Source of the DNA: Alentia gelatinosa
Taxonomy: Eukaryota; Annelida; Polychaeta; Phyllodocida; Polynoidae
Assembly: GCA_950022655.1 (NCBI GenBank)
Contig: OX465584.1
Location: 5,465,694-5,529,693 of the forward strand
Reading direction: 5' to 3'
DNA length: 64,000 nucleotides
Shown here: piece after piece, positions 35,369 through 46,610 of the stretch
Numbering within the stretch: the stretch's first letter is position 1
Layout of the letters: each line of letters opens with the position of its first letter
Program-made: the position numbers and the translations under genes
The notes under the pieces: generated by a model
The model's database searches: none
Seen by the model: the letters and a program-made list of their open reading frames with translations, nothing else
Told to the model about the DNA's origin: nothing

Positions 35369-35704
35369 AGAGAAACAGGCTGACTGTCTCCGTACGGATA
35401 AAATATGCGGTAAAATCGGCGATCAGATGAACCTCTGCCTCCGGCATCGGTTCATCTGATCGCCGATTTTACCGCATATTTTATCCGTACGGAGACAGTC
35501 AGCCTGTTTCTCTATTATTATATACCTTAAAATATCGAATTTTTAACTTTGCTACTGGGGGAATATTTGGATTTTGCCGCGGTACATGACCCGTACGCCA
35601 CATACATACCCCGTACGTCACCTAGGTGTCGTACGGGTATAAATACGACATGGGTAGGAGCGGGCAGTATGTGTAGGATATACTACCACAAGTATATAAT
35701 AATA
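35369..35704. mobile_element. HB element with a perfect 65-bp palindrome
   Basis: Left arm 35369-35433 and right arm 35449-35513 are exact reverse complements over 65 bp, around a 15-nt loop. The body 35514-35704 starts TTATTATATACC and ends with a GTATATAATAAT-type terminus. The perfection suggests a recent insertion or arm homogenisation. Confidence 0.85.
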
Positions 35705-36063
35705 TATATAAGTAGACAATGATATCCCCATACTGATTTTGATAAATGTCTTTGGTACATCTACAAACCGAGAAACTTGAATCATCAAACATAACTAAAG
35801 GCCTCAGGATATGCACATTAACAATGATTGGTGAGAAATCATTGAGGTGTTGCACCAAATTCGTCACATGTACACCCTTGCACAACACAGCGGCCGCTTG
35901 ATTTAGGAATGCTGTATAAAGTGATCTGTAATAATGAGAATGCTGATAAAGTGACCTAAAAAAGCAAATCAAACTACGACGCCTGAAATCCTCCTTCAAC
36001 AAACGGGGAACCTTATCTAGAGGAGCGTTGTTATGGAATGAATAATTAGAAGGAAACCCACGA
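35705..36063. other. Unassigned non-coding sequence
   Basis: No gene recognised. A 126-codon minus frame (35622-36002) overlaps the HB body and has no family resemblance. Confidence 0.5.
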
Positions 36064-36337
36064 GATCAAAATAGCCTGGTCCGTACTACAACAAGTTTGA
36101 CTGCAGAGTAATTTACGAAGCGAAGCTGAGTGAATTACTCTGTGGTCAAACAAGGTGGAGTGCGGACCAAGCTATTTTCATCAAGTGGGTTTCTGATTTC
36201 ATCTCACCCCGTATAACATTATTTATTGATAAAATGAATCATCCAATTAGCCATGGAGTATTAGGTACACGAAGCTCATGGCCGTGGAGTACGAGTTCCT
36301 AATGTTAAGTCTATGGAGAAAAATACTGGGTTGAGAC
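36064..36337. mobile_element. HB element, TTTATCTCACCCC type
   Basis: Hairpin arms AAAATAGCCTGGTCCGTACT and near complement, inner arms CAGAGTAATT, loop ACGAAGCGAAGCTGAGTGAA (36115-36134), then a body from ATCTCACCCC (36201) to GGGTTGAGACA. Confidence 0.75.
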
Positions 36338-36593
36338 AATATCGTAAAACTTGATGAGTTTTAATCTTTGCCACCTATGCCACGACTGGAGTTTGGCATA
36401 GTAACTTCATGAGGCGAAGCCGAGTGAAGTCTGGAGACAAGATTAAAACGAATCAGGTTTTGATTTTATCCTAGCCCGTCTCCTTGATTTTGGAATATTA
36501 CGTGATAACAATTCTGTATGTCACTAGTGGCATATAGAAGCTCAATGTTAGGCCTATGGGATTTTATATTACGGGTATGATAAGAACTAGAAA
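36338..36593. mobile_element. HB element, TTATCCTACCCC type
   Basis: Follows the previous HB unit with no spacer. Hairpin arms GATGAGTTTTAATCTTTGCC and partial complement, loop GAGGCGAAGCCGAGTGAAGT (36411-36430), body from TTTATCCTAGCCC to ACGGGTATGATAA. Confidence 0.75.
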
Positions 36594-36664
36594 CTCAATC
36601 TTGTAGGAGAGGTGTCTTCAAAAGGAGGATCAACATCATTACTGAGATGCCAATGCTGTACATA

Positions 36665-36984
36665 CACAATATTGACTGGTTTCAGATACAAGCGGCCGTA
36701 TGCTCCCTGGAGTTTACGCGTAGTAATATCCGAGCGTATGGGAGGATATTGCACAGAGTCAACTCCGAGGAGCATACAACCGCTTTTATCTGAAACCAGT
36801 CGATATTGTATTTATTATCCACCTTTTCTGGGCAAGTGGCAAGTCGATATCAGTTCGTTTTAGTTTTGCACTATTTTTCCGTATGCGCCACCCAGAGCAT
36901 ACAACATATCCGTATGCGCCGGGTATGTCCATACAAAGTCCCTATGTGTTTTCTATGGACACTTTGTATTAGGTGGATGATAAA
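36665..36984. mobile_element. HB element, TTTATTATCCACC type, inverted copy of 3042-3383
   Basis: Hairpin 36665-36807 (arms CAATATTGACTGGTTTCAGA and complement) and body 36811-36984 bounded by TTTATTATCCACC and GGTGGATGATAAA. Similar to 3042-3383 over its whole length. Confidence 0.85.
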
Positions 36985-37129
36985 TTCTGAGCTTGTACTA
37001 GAGTTATCTCATTCTCTTAAACTCTTCTTTTCCGTCTCACCGTATATGTATCTATAGATCTATCATTATATCCAAGGTGAATTTTGAACATTATCATATA
37101 ACTATGGTCGAACGTCTATGAAATACTAC

Positions 37130-37250
37130 CCGCTGCTAGGGGTGCAGTATAAACAATGTTCGGGCTCACTGTGCCCGTAGTGAATCAGCATTCATGAATG
37201 GGTGAAAAGTAAGTAAATGAAATGAGATTGTAATTTTAGGTATACAATAA
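37130..37250. mobile_element. HB body fragment, TTATTATATACC type
   Basis: Contains GCTGCTAGGGGTGCAGTA, the complement of sequence at 18240-18265, and ends AGGTATACAATAAT. Confidence 0.6.
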
Positions 37251-38230
37251 TAAAGAAAACCGTAGTGACTGGGAATGTAGAAATCAGCTTAGTTGTACTA
37301 CTATAGTAATGATTAACACACAAGGTAACCATAGTTGTATCACTCCCTGGAGTTCAGTGTCTATGGTGTTATCATGTCAGAAACTCTTCCAGATCAGATT
37401 CTGTTATCAGAAGTGGCGCCAAATCCAACAAAAAAGTGCAGCTGACACTTGTAACTCCTCAAGTTGACAATCCATAAATAAAAGAACCAATGTCCTTTTT
37501 GGGGTAATATGGGTTCGAACTCAGGGTCGAGACGTAAAAAAACGTGAGAGGGTGTGTCTCGGCCTCACCCTCTCCTGGGGGGGGGGGGGGGGGGGGGTGT
37601 GTCAGGCGGGTTTTGTCATCACAGGCATTCAGTATGCGATGGAGAACATGTTCAGATTTTTTCATTGTCTTTTGAAGCACTCCTAACCCAGAATCAGAGA
37701 AATGACACACAGAGAAGTCCATGTTGGGTACACAACATAAAAAAAGATAGACCCTTGTTAGTTTTACTCCCTTAAAACCTTTCTCCACCTGTCGAAGTTT
37801 AGCCTCTAACCTAGTTGACAGAAGCACATAACTATGCGGTGACTAGAAACCCTCGTACTAGTTTGGGCTACGCCTCTGTCTCCGCTCTGTTCGGACTAAG
37901 AGGTAGGTCGGGTTCAGTCACACACAGTATCTGCAGTGTGCGCCTATAACCAGGTGATTTTGTTCTATGTAGGTTCTAAAAGCAGAAATACTCAATAGGA
38001 AATATTCATAAATTGAATATTTAAACAAATTGATAATGAAACCTAGCTTTATGTTTATTAAATGTATATTTCTCAATATACACGAAAAAAAAAATGGGTG
38101 GAGAGTGATAGGCACTTACAGCTACTGGGTCAAGGTGGCCACGGATTTAACCCGACCAGAGCTAACGTAGTGTAGCACTAGCGGCCAGTGTATCCTCGTA
38201 CACAATGTCTCACAACCTGTCTTTAGGGCT
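37251..38230. other. Unassigned non-coding sequence
   Basis: No exon recognised. Holds a G run at about 37577-37597. Confidence 0.5.
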
Positions 38231-38487
38231 GATTCCACCAACAGGATGGATTTGTTGTGATACATCTTGGCATACATTGTAATATCTTACAGTGTCGCGA
38301 TATGTCGTACCTCCGTTGTCGCAAAACGTAGCCATGCGATGTTGTGTGTCTATTTTGGTGCTCCACCACCGCGACACCTCACGACACATCGCGACAAATA
38401 GGCACGCGATTATTCAATCCTAGCCCGATCCAGCAAGACAACCAAAATCGGGCCGAATCTTGCTATATCTTGTGTGTTGGTGGAATC
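38231..38487. mobile_element. MITE family K
   Basis: GATTCCACCAACA (38231-38243) and TGTTGGTGGAATC (38475-38487) are exact inverted ends. The interior carries repeated TCGCGA-type motifs. First of three MITEs in a row. Confidence 0.7.
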
Positions 38488-38499
38488 TCCACTTTTTGC

Positions 38500-38846
38500 G
38501 GTGTTTCCGCCTACCGATTACAACCACAAATCATGGCATTTCGCCATGATCACATTTAGTGCAATCACATAATCGTCAGGTGGAAACAGAAATGATCAAC
38601 GATTTTTCTCAACCACCTTTTACAATTTGGCACCACAGACCGACTTCTGCAGCCACCAACAAAATCAAAACGAATTGATTTAATCGGTGGCGGTCTGCAT
38701 TTTACTACAAAAAGTCGGTCAGCGTCCAAGGCCCCATTTGCAGTGTAGCTCACCGCTTATGTACCATCAACCTTTCACAAGGAGAACCGCCGACCGACTT
38801 TTGTAAAGAATAATCGGAGGAGTTTCGGTCGGCAGGTGGAAACGCC
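38500..38846. mobile_element. MITE family D, copy 2
   Basis: Left GGTGTTTCCGCCTACCGATT and right TCGGCAGGTGGAAACGCC are imperfect inverted ends. Full-length relative of 23820-24165. Confidence 0.8.
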
Positions 38847-38852
38847 ACATTA

Positions 38853-39168
38853 AGCCGGATGCCCATCTACTGATTTAGGGTTGAACGATTAGTTCCCAAA
38901 TCGTACAGGAGTCGGTCACTTTGTCGCAGGCAAATTACGTAACCCCTCGCTTGACTCGCTCACTGATAACATCGGTGTATGGTCCACTAATCGCTAGGGG
39001 AGAGCAAAAACCAAAGAAACCGAGTGTTCACTAATCTCTGGGTAGCCTTGCCTAGCTGTCCTACATCTACCGACTCCGTTAGGATGGCTCGGCTGAGACA
39101 AATTACCCTCCGTTTGTCGGCGACAAACGTACATAAATGTTCCGAAATCGGTAGATGGGCATTAGGCT
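38853..39168. mobile_element. MITE family B, copy 5
   Basis: Inverted ends AGCCGGATGCCCATCTACTG and near complement, flanked by TTA at 38850-38852 and 39169-39171. This copy shows the simple form without the internal tandem seen in B1. Confidence 0.85.
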
Positions 39169-39549
39169 TTAGAGTCTGTTTTGTCCTAGCCAACGATCTG
39201 GGTCAAGTGATTGAGACTTTTATCCATGATTTCTCTACCTTGGGGCGACAGGTTCTATTCCACGCTAGATGCCTATGTAACCTAGCTATGTGTAATGTTC
39301 CCGGTGAAACCTGTCTCGTTGTATGCTGGAGTACTGTGCAAGTATTCACTCATTCCTAGAAAATTTATCCTTTTCTCAACTTTGCCAGTTTTCTACTCGA
39401 CGATTTTTTTCACTTTGACATATAAATTTACTGATGGACTGAATCCCTCGATGGCTACAGGGCACTATATAATATGTCTTTTACAAAATATTTCGGGTGG
39501 TGTGGTTGCCATGGAGATATACAGTCCAAGGAGGATAATGGTAAAAAGT
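39169..39549. other. Unassigned non-coding sequence
   Basis: No exon or repeat recognised. Confidence 0.45.
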
Positions 39550-39904
39550 TCGTTGAGTGCACACACTATTGTACAAAAACTGAGCCAAATACTTATATAG
39601 ATTTGGATGTGCCCGAATCGTCATCGAGGCGAAGCCGGGTGACGATTATGGCCCATTCAAACGAGTAGAGTATTGTGTATTTTACAATTTGAGTGCAGTT
39701 CTGGATTTATCTCACCCCTTTCTATGACATTAGATAGAATCAGAATGTCAGAATAGTTCAAACATACCTAGCAAATCCATATGACGTCATCTCATATTCA
39801 CTACGCCATGGCTATCACTAGTATTGTCACTTTACGGGGGTGATCATTGAGTATTTTTTCTCATGTTATTTCTATGGCTAATCTAGTACCGGGGGTGAGA
39901 TAAA
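39550..39904. mobile_element. HB element, TTTATCTCACCCC type
   Basis: Decayed hairpin with loop GAGGCGAAGCCGGGTGACGA (39625-39644) and a body 39706-39904 bounded by TTTATCTCACCCC and GGGGGTGAGATAAA. An inverted relative is at 54317-54636. Confidence 0.75.
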
Positions 39905-40683
39905 GGATGATTCAGTCCCAAAACTTACTAGATAGGTGGTGCTTGCTGCTCTGTCAGGCTATAGGCCTGTTTCCATTGACCATTTATATAAATATTTGAA
40001 GGTATAAAATAACAGAGAAAAAAGTGATTCTTTAAAATTACACCTCGTAACTTTGGAATTCTTTCACCCGGAACCAGCTTCCCTCTAATGATGATAAAAA
40101 CTGCAGAACCGAAAGATAAAACACATGTTAAACATCTAGTAGATACGTCTAGGGGAGAAATTCAAACCGCGATGTCTTTTTCATGCTCTGGTCTGGTATC
40201 TGTATTTTCTCTAGTCTGAGGTGGGTGGCTGTCAGATGCTGTCAGTATCTCCCCAAGATGATAAAGAGTCTGACGGTGGGGGTTTTAAGGCAGAGGAAGT
40301 GTCAAAACACGTCAATAATTCAATGTTTCCCGCCATCAGCTTTTGGCGGGAAAACTCAGTCAAATGTCGGCTGCTCCGCGATTTCTTCCTCAAATTGACA
40401 ATTACCGTAAATCAACTAATACTGTTTGCTTGCCGCTCACGGCGCGGAGGGCTCTGATAATATCGATTAATTAATCTCCATGGCCAGCATTCCTTTGTTG
40501 TGTAAAATATGTGATCAGATTTGGGTGATTGAGGAATTAATCAGGGAATATCGTAATGGCGGGCTGAGTGATGGGCGCTGTCAGGACTAATATGGCGCAC
40601 GCCCAGACGACGCACGTTCACGTTGTGTTAACGTGTGTTCATAGAGGTTCTAATCACTATTATTGATCTAATATTATCAAGAA
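39905..40683. other. Unassigned non-coding sequence
   Basis: No secure exon. A mild CpG rise near 40550-40640 lacks further support. Confidence 0.45.
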
Positions 40684-41178
40684 AAGTCACGGAATTTCAT
40701 ACAATTGTTTGTATGGCATGAGTTGTTTTCGTGGAATGATATCACAAAGCGGAGCTGAGTAATATCTGTAGCAGAAGACAATGAACGCCATGTAAACAAT
40801 TATATGAAATTGAATGATGTTTAGATTTTATCCTTCCCTGTCACATGTTTTTAACTTCATATGTCACCTGTGGCATATAAATATTTTATTACCCACCTGA
40901 TACGGAGTCTCCATACTAAGCCTATGGATATTACAGATCGCTACTGAGGAGGATACGGAGCTCCGTACCCTCCTAGGAGGATACGGGTTTTTTAGATGAA
41001 AGTAGTCCCAAACATAACTTCCTAATTACGTTGAAAAGTTTTCTAACGATCATATTTATTGCTTAAATCTAAAAATAAGTTAGTAATAAATACAACATTA
41101 CCGTAATATTGTGTATATATGGCATAACCGTAGCATACAGTCACTCCATGTTAAGTATATGGAGATTTATATGAAGGG
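40684..41178. mobile_element. HB element split by a second HB element
   Basis: Outer unit: hairpin 40684-40830 (arms GGAATTTCATACAATTGTTT and complement, loop AGCGGAGCTGAGTAATATC) and a body from TTTATCCTTCCC to GAAGGGTAGGATAAA. At about 40886-41106 an inner unit with ATTACCCACC start and a collapsed hairpin (ACATTACCGTAATATTGTG) is inserted. The uninterrupted outer sequence is seen at 43568-43803. Confidence 0.75.
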
Positions 41179-41188
41179 TAGGATAAAG

Positions 41189-41635
41189 GGAGACATGGTG
41201 AGTGTGGCTGAATGGAATATGTTCCGTGTTGTGTTGTGTAAAAAATATTCACTGAGTTTGAAGAACGAGAGTCTTACAATACCTTTAAGATACAAATGAA
41301 GTCAGTTTTAACCAACACAATTCCATGAACTTTAAGAATGCAATTGGAGCCAGGTTTCTTCAAAACTAAACAATATACTTGTAATATCACAGCTGGGCAT
41401 ATGGATGATTTTCTCACTAGTTGATGAGTACTGATCAAGTTGTGGATGTTAACTTGAGCTCATTTATATTTATATTTCTTTTGTATATATGTGTTTTCTA
41501 TGTCTACATTTGCAAATGGAAAATTGACAAATTGTAACCAACAAGACTGGTGATACATGGAAACCAGAAACAAAATAACAAGGAACACATATACCTCAGA
41601 CACACTCACTATGTCTCATTATTATCATATACCTG
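41189..41635. mobile_element. HB hairpin, TAGTGTGGC family, arms separated
   Basis: Left arm near 41189-41290 (GTGAGTGTGGCTGAATGGAA) and right arm near 41575-41620 (CAGACACACTCACTATGTCT), then TTATTATCATATACC. The middle appears to hold unrelated DNA. Confidence 0.55.
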
Positions 41636-41639
41636 GAAA

Positions 41640-42163
41640 TCATTAGAAATGTTATTTTACAACATGTCACATGTTACAGAGTGCACGAACTATTACTTCC
41701 TGCACAGTATGCAGAACGGAATCCGTACAGCTGGCCAATAAGAACTTCAGTGGAAAACCTGCTACATGCAGAACTGATGCTTTTTCTGCTAAATAATTAA
41801 TAAAGTGTGAGACATGCAGTCATGGATAGGTATATGATAATGATAGCAGTTAGCATTTTGTTAATGTGTGTTAATAGAGGTTCTAATCACGACTATTCAC
41901 ATAACAGAAGGAAACTAGTTTCGGGCGAAAAAATACCGAAATTACACGGTGAAGATGCTTTGAATCATTTCCCGAGGCTTTAAACGTGGTCAATAACTTT
42001 AAGCCTTCTCAGTAAATAACTTCAGATTCTTTCACCAGTAACTTGTTCTTCTTTTCCTATATACCCTGGGATAATGATGGACATGGTGATTCGTTGACTT
42101 TTAATCGGTCGGGTAGAAATGTCCATCGTTTTTGAGTAACTTCAACCTGTATGTTTTCTTCAG
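41640..42163. other. Unassigned non-coding sequence
   Basis: Nothing recognised apart from the splice-like context described at 42164. Confidence 0.45.
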
Positions 42164-42205
42164 GCATCTAGATCTGGTGCCGATGGCATCAAGCAGTCAA
42201 CAGCG
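42164..42205 (+). CDS. Possible 14-codon microexon
   Basis: A strong acceptor (TATGTTTTCTTCAG) and donor (GCG|GTATGT) bound 42 nt that are open in one frame as ASRSGADGIKQSTA. Length divisible by three fits an in-frame microexon. No neighbouring exon is identified, so this rests on splice signals alone. Confidence 0.3.
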
Positions 42206-42780
42206 GTATGTAACTATTCCTCAAAATATCAGACCCAAATGATTACAATTCCTACAGAACCTTGTTATCAAACACGTACATGATTTTTGAATCCATGATA
42301 AGTTTTGATGGCAATGTCAAGCAATTGGAGTTACAATGCTTTATTAGTTTCTAGAGTGAAAAAATTCTTTCTTCAAATTGTTGGGCTCCCCTTCCCCTTG
42401 GGGGTGTGTGGAGGCCATTTAATTTTCGAAAAAAATAACATTGCAGATCAAGGTTCATGTGACCACACATACCCAATGAGGATCAGGTTGACATCGGACA
42501 TTAACATATTTTCCCCATTCCGAATACGGAAGCCGTGGGAGTCTAGTCACATACCAGCAGTAGCTTAAGCAGATCACACACGTCTTCAAATCATCTTTAT
42601 TAGTTTCTATCGCTTGGAGAAATAAACCAAATCTCGGTTGTGACAACCAGGCGATGTTATTGGAGGGTTAAACCTAGCTACAATGCTGTTTTCAGAGAGT
42701 TGAACATAACCATGGCATTTTTGTGAAATGGCTAACTATAACTATGGTTCTGCCACAAGAGGGCTCACTGCACGAACACC
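42206..42780. other. Unassigned non-coding sequence
   Basis: No exon or repeat recognised. Confidence 0.45.
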
Positions 42781-43090
42781 ACCATTTTACATATGTATGC
42801 GCCCGGCGTATAGGTATGATTTTGCGTATACAAGGTTGGAGGGGGGCGGGGGCAGGGGAGGGTCGCAATTTAAAAAAAATCAGTATACATATACGCCAAA
42901 CGTATATAACATGTATATGACCGGCATATACATGTCCGGCATATACATGTCGCGCAGAGGATATTTCCTCTCATATACGCATGGCGGCAAATACAGCCAT
43001 TACGCATCCGTATACAAGAGAAAACAGTGCTGTATACACCGCATACGCTGGCGTTAAATATGGGCGTATACATATGAAAATAAGTCAATA
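42781..43090. repeat. Region of iterated CGTATAC/CATATAC motifs
   Basis: GTATAC, CGTATA and CGGCATATACATGTC recur on both strands over 300 bp, giving many short inverted repeats. No regular period is evident. Confidence 0.55.
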
Positions 43091-43459
43091 TCCAGCCGAT
43101 ACATGCACTTCCGCAATGGCGTATATATGAATAAAGAGTTGCTTTTCGCGCAGAAAAAAGGCCATAGTGCTGTATATGAGAGAGTGAGAGATATTAAAGC
43201 ATGACTCTGTCATGAGAGGGTTAACCATAACCATGTCGCAGTTCTGTGAAGGTTAAATGACGGACCTTTTTTTGACATTTGTAAAGTAAAACCCATATCA
43301 GTTTCCTAAAAATTTGATATGATGACCTCCAAGAACGCATATCTGATGTATAAAAAAGGTTGGGGGTCACCGTACTAGTGTTTGATATATTACTTTTAAA
43401 AAAAAAGGGGGGGGGGGGGCACTTTACTAGTTCTATTAATGGGCTTACATTTGTGACAT

Positions 43460-43565
43460 AATCCTTCATTGGCTATTTTTCCTAAATATCTCATGGGCGT
43501 TGGATACGAGTTCCCGAAGTTAAATCTATAGAGAAAAAATACAAGGGGGGGGGGGGGAGATAAAC
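43460..43565. mobile_element. HB body fragment, TTTATCTCACCCC type
   Basis: Shares ATCTCATGGGCGTTGGATACGA-like sequence with 49690-49762 and ends in a G run plus AGATAAA. Adjoins the HB unit at 43568. Confidence 0.6.
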
Positions 43566-43567
43566 TG

Positions 43568-43803
43568 TTTTATCCTACCCTTCATATAAATCTCCATAGA
43601 CTTAACATGGTGTGACTCTATGTTACGGTTATGGCATAAAATATGTATGTGCCACTGGTGACATATGAAGTTAAAAACATGTGATAGGGTAGGATAAAAT
43701 CTAAACATCACTCAATCACTCCGCTTCGTGATATCATGCCACGAAGACAACTCATGCCATATAAAGAATCATATGAATTTTCGTGATGTTTCATGATAGT
43801 ATT
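43568..43803. mobile_element. HB element, TTATCCTACCCC type
   Basis: Body 43568-43698 bounded by TTTATCCTACCC and GGGTAGGATAAA, then a hairpin whose loop holds CACTCCGCTTCGTGATATCA. It serves as the uninterrupted reference for the nested copies at 40684 and 48094. Confidence 0.8.
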
Positions 43804-44093
43804 TAACTAATTTAGTATTGAATCACAACGAAAGAATTTTGATTGCCAGGTGACGCCATTGATTGTGAATTTATGATATGCCCTTAACAAGGCACCCATT
43901 GTGAGGGGTGAAACATAAGCATGGTGCTGTTTTACGGGGCTCTGTCAGGAGAGGGTTAAGCGCGGTCACTCTGTCATCATCACGCCACTGACACCCAGTA
44001 ATTAACAGCTGAAACATTTAAACACGAACAGCAAAAAAAACACAGCTGCCAAGACATGACTTCTCCGAGAGCACGCACCTCTCAGACCCAGTC

Positions 44094-44470
44094 TGCGATA
44101 CGGAGAGTGGAGTGTGGAGAGTGGAGAATGGAGAGTGGGGAATGGAGAGTTGAGTGTGGAGAGTGGAAAGTGGAGTGTGGAGAGTGGGGAGTGGAGAATA
44201 GAGAGTGGAGAGGGGGGAGTGGAGAGTAGAGAGTAGAGAATGGAGAGTGGGGAGTGGAGTGTGGAGAATAGAGAGTGGAGAGAGGAGAGTGGAAAGTGGG
44301 GAGTAGAGAATGGAGAGTGGAAAGTAGAGAATAGAGAGTGGAAAGTGGAGAGTGGAAAGTGGAGAGTGGAGAATAGAGAGTGGAGAGTGGACTGGAGAGT
44401 AGAGAATGGAGAGTGGAGTGTGGCGAATGGAGAGTGGAGAGTAGAGAGTGGAGAGAGGAGAGTGGACAGC
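44094..44470 (+). repeat. Purine-rich array of GGAGAGT heptads
   Basis: Variants of GGAGAGT/GGAGAAT/GGAAAGT repeat for about 380 bp. The long open frames on both strands are low-complexity. Confidence 0.95.
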
Positions 44471-44689
44471 GGTGTACTCACAGAGTACGAGAGCAGAGAG
44501 TTCGTAAGTTGTGTATGAGTATCAGTGACCGATTGGATGTACACCATGGAGTTGGCCACAGAGATCACAAAGCCTGTCCCCAATCCACGTTACGAAGTTT
44601 ACAGTGTCGCCCCCGTTCGGCAAGTGCGGGAATCAGCTGGAGGTTGCACTTGGATGTCTTGTTCTCCTCTGGGGCCGTTGAATAATTTA

Positions 44690-44890
44690 GGATCTTACAT
44701 GAAGACACTTGTCCGTACCTTTGTACAAGGATTATCGTTTGATAATATTTTAGTTTGTTTGGTAAGACAGTATCAGACATACATAAGGTCGTCCATAAGC
44801 GTTCAATAAAGTTGACCCACATTGTCCCTGGCTGAAATAGGGTCTTTATGTAAGACCCCAGATTATTCAACGGGGCCCTGGCTCACAGTA
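44690..44890. mobile_element. Dispersed repeat with hairpin, copy 2
   Basis: Similar to 27296-27500. AATAATTTAGGATCTTACAT and near complement (ATGTAAGACCCCAGATTATT) form terminal arms. Confidence 0.65.
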
Positions 44891-44984
44891 CTTTTAATTG
44901 CTCGTTTATGTCTACAGCATCATCAGCTGCAAAACTACCATGTAGAACTTTGACATGTAGATGACATAAGTTAGCAGGAATCAG

Positions 44985-45645
44985 GTGGTAGTTGGCAATG
45001 AGCAGGCCGTGTTTGGCAGGAAGTAGGCAGAAGTTGGCAGGTATCAGGTGGGAGTTGGCAGGTCGTAGCCAATAGTCGGTATAGGTATTTGGCAGGTATT
45101 AGGCAGTAGTTGGCAGGTAGCAGGCAGAATTTGGCAGGTAGCAGGCATTGCAGAGAGTAGGCAGTAGTTGGAAGATAGCAGGCAGAAGTTGGCAGGTAGC
45201 AGGCAGTAGTTGGCAGGTAGCAGGCAGTAGTTGGCAGTAGTTGGCAGGTAGTTGGCAGTAGTTGGCAGGTAGTTGGCCGAGAGTAAGCAGCAGTTGGCAG
45301 AGAGTAGGCAATAGTTGGCAGAGAGTAGGCAATAGTTGGCAGAGAGTAGGCAGTAGTTGGCAGAGAGTAGGCAGTGGTTTGCAGGTAGCAGGCAGTAGTT
45401 GGCAGAGAGTAGGCAGTAGTTGGCAGAGAGTAGGCAGTAGTTGGCAGAGAGTAGGCAATAGTTGGCAGAGAGTAGGCAGTAGTTGGCAGAGAGTAGGCAG
45501 TGGTTTGCAGGTAGCAGGCAGTAGTTGGCAGAGAGTAGGCAGTAGTTGGCAGAGAGTAGGCAGTAGTTGGCAGAGAGTAGGCAGTAGTTGGCAGACAGTA
45601 GGGAGTAGTTGGCAGGTAGCAGGCAGTAGTTGACACAGAGGCAAT
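44985..45645 (+). repeat. Minisatellite, 21-bp unit, about 30 copies
   Basis: GGCAGAGAGTAGGCAGTAGTT and GCAGGTAGCAGGCAGTAGTT variants alternate. The 446-codon minus frame across this and the next array is an artefact of a unit divisible by three. Confidence 0.95.
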
Positions 45646-45839
45646 AGTCACAGGTAGTGGGTTGCAGTTAGAGTAGACCAAACAGGTTTGGAGTGGCAGA
45701 CACCACCAAGCCTTGCACCAGGTAAGGCCAGTGAAAGCAGAGGCAATACACGGCTGCTGGAAGTGATGGGTGGTGTGTGGCAAACTTTGCGCAACGTCTG
45801 GCATAAGGCTGGCGGCAAGCAGCCTGAGACAAGCAGCGT

Positions 45840-46360
45840 ACATCATACGTCGGGCGGCATACGTCGTACGGCGTGTGGCGTATGACAATTGGCGTATGAC
45901 TTGTGGCGTATGACGTATGCAGTGTATGATGTGTGGCATGTGGCGTGTGGTAGGCAGAATATGGCGTATGACATGTGGCATATGGAGTGTGGCATATGGC
46001 AGGCAGGGCATGGTGTATGGCATACAGCGTATGGTATGTGATGTGTGGCATATGGCAGACAGAGTATGACATGTGGCAGCAAGAGTAGGAGATATGGCAT
46101 ATGGCATGTGGTATATGATGTTTGATGTATGGCAGGTGGAGTATGACCTGTGGCATATGACTTGTGGTGTATGACATGTAGCATATGACGTATAGCGTAC
46201 GGGTGTGACATACAGCAGTTGGTGTGTGGCATAATGCATATGGCATATGACATGTGGCATATGAAGTGTGGTGTATGGCAGGCAAGGCATGGTGTTCAGC
46301 GTACTGCACATGGCATACAGCGTGTGGCATATGACGTGTGGTGTATGCCGTTAATGACCG
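45840..46360 (+). repeat. Diffuse TGGCATATGACG-type repeat
   Basis: Words such as GTGTGGCATATG, GTATGACGTGTGG and ATGGCAGGCAG recur irregularly. It ends where GC content rises sharply at 46352. Confidence 0.85.
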
Positions 46361-46429
46361 CGTGGCGAGCGAGCGGCGTACGCCACAATACGCCGCACGC
46401 CGTATACGCCGTACGCCGCTCGCCGCGCG
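46352..46429. repeat. GC-rich hairpin upstream of the exon candidate
   Basis: GCGTGGCGAGCGAGCGGCGTAC-like left arm and GTACGCCGCTCGCCGCGCGG right arm pair around a CG-rich loop. It sits directly before the 46430 exon candidate. Confidence 0.55.
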
Positions 46430-46610
46430 GTTATAAGCGGCCCCGGGACGCGCGGGACGACAGTCGGGGCCGGACGCTCGGGGCGCGCGGAGCTACACAG
46501 ACACACAGACAGACAGGCCGCTTGTCACGTGCCGCGGGCTACATCCTCGCCGAGAACCAGCTGCAGCTCTGAGAACTCGCCGGGAACCAGTTACCCGCGG
46601 ATCTACACAG
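46430..46610 (+). promoter_or_regulatory. CpG-rich promoter and 5' exon candidate
   Basis: Very GC- and CpG-rich (GGCCCCGGGACGCGCGGGAC) and ends at a plausible donor, CACAG|GTAGGA (GT at 46611). No long open frame, so a 5' untranslated exon is likely. A strong acceptor (TTTGACCTCTTCAG, ending 47505) would link it to the coding exon at 47885. Confidence 0.45.

Noticed and set aside
44971..46330. Minus-strand frame of 446 codons and companions
   Set aside because: Covers two low-complexity arrays (21-bp GGCAGTAGTT type and GGCATATG type); no domain.
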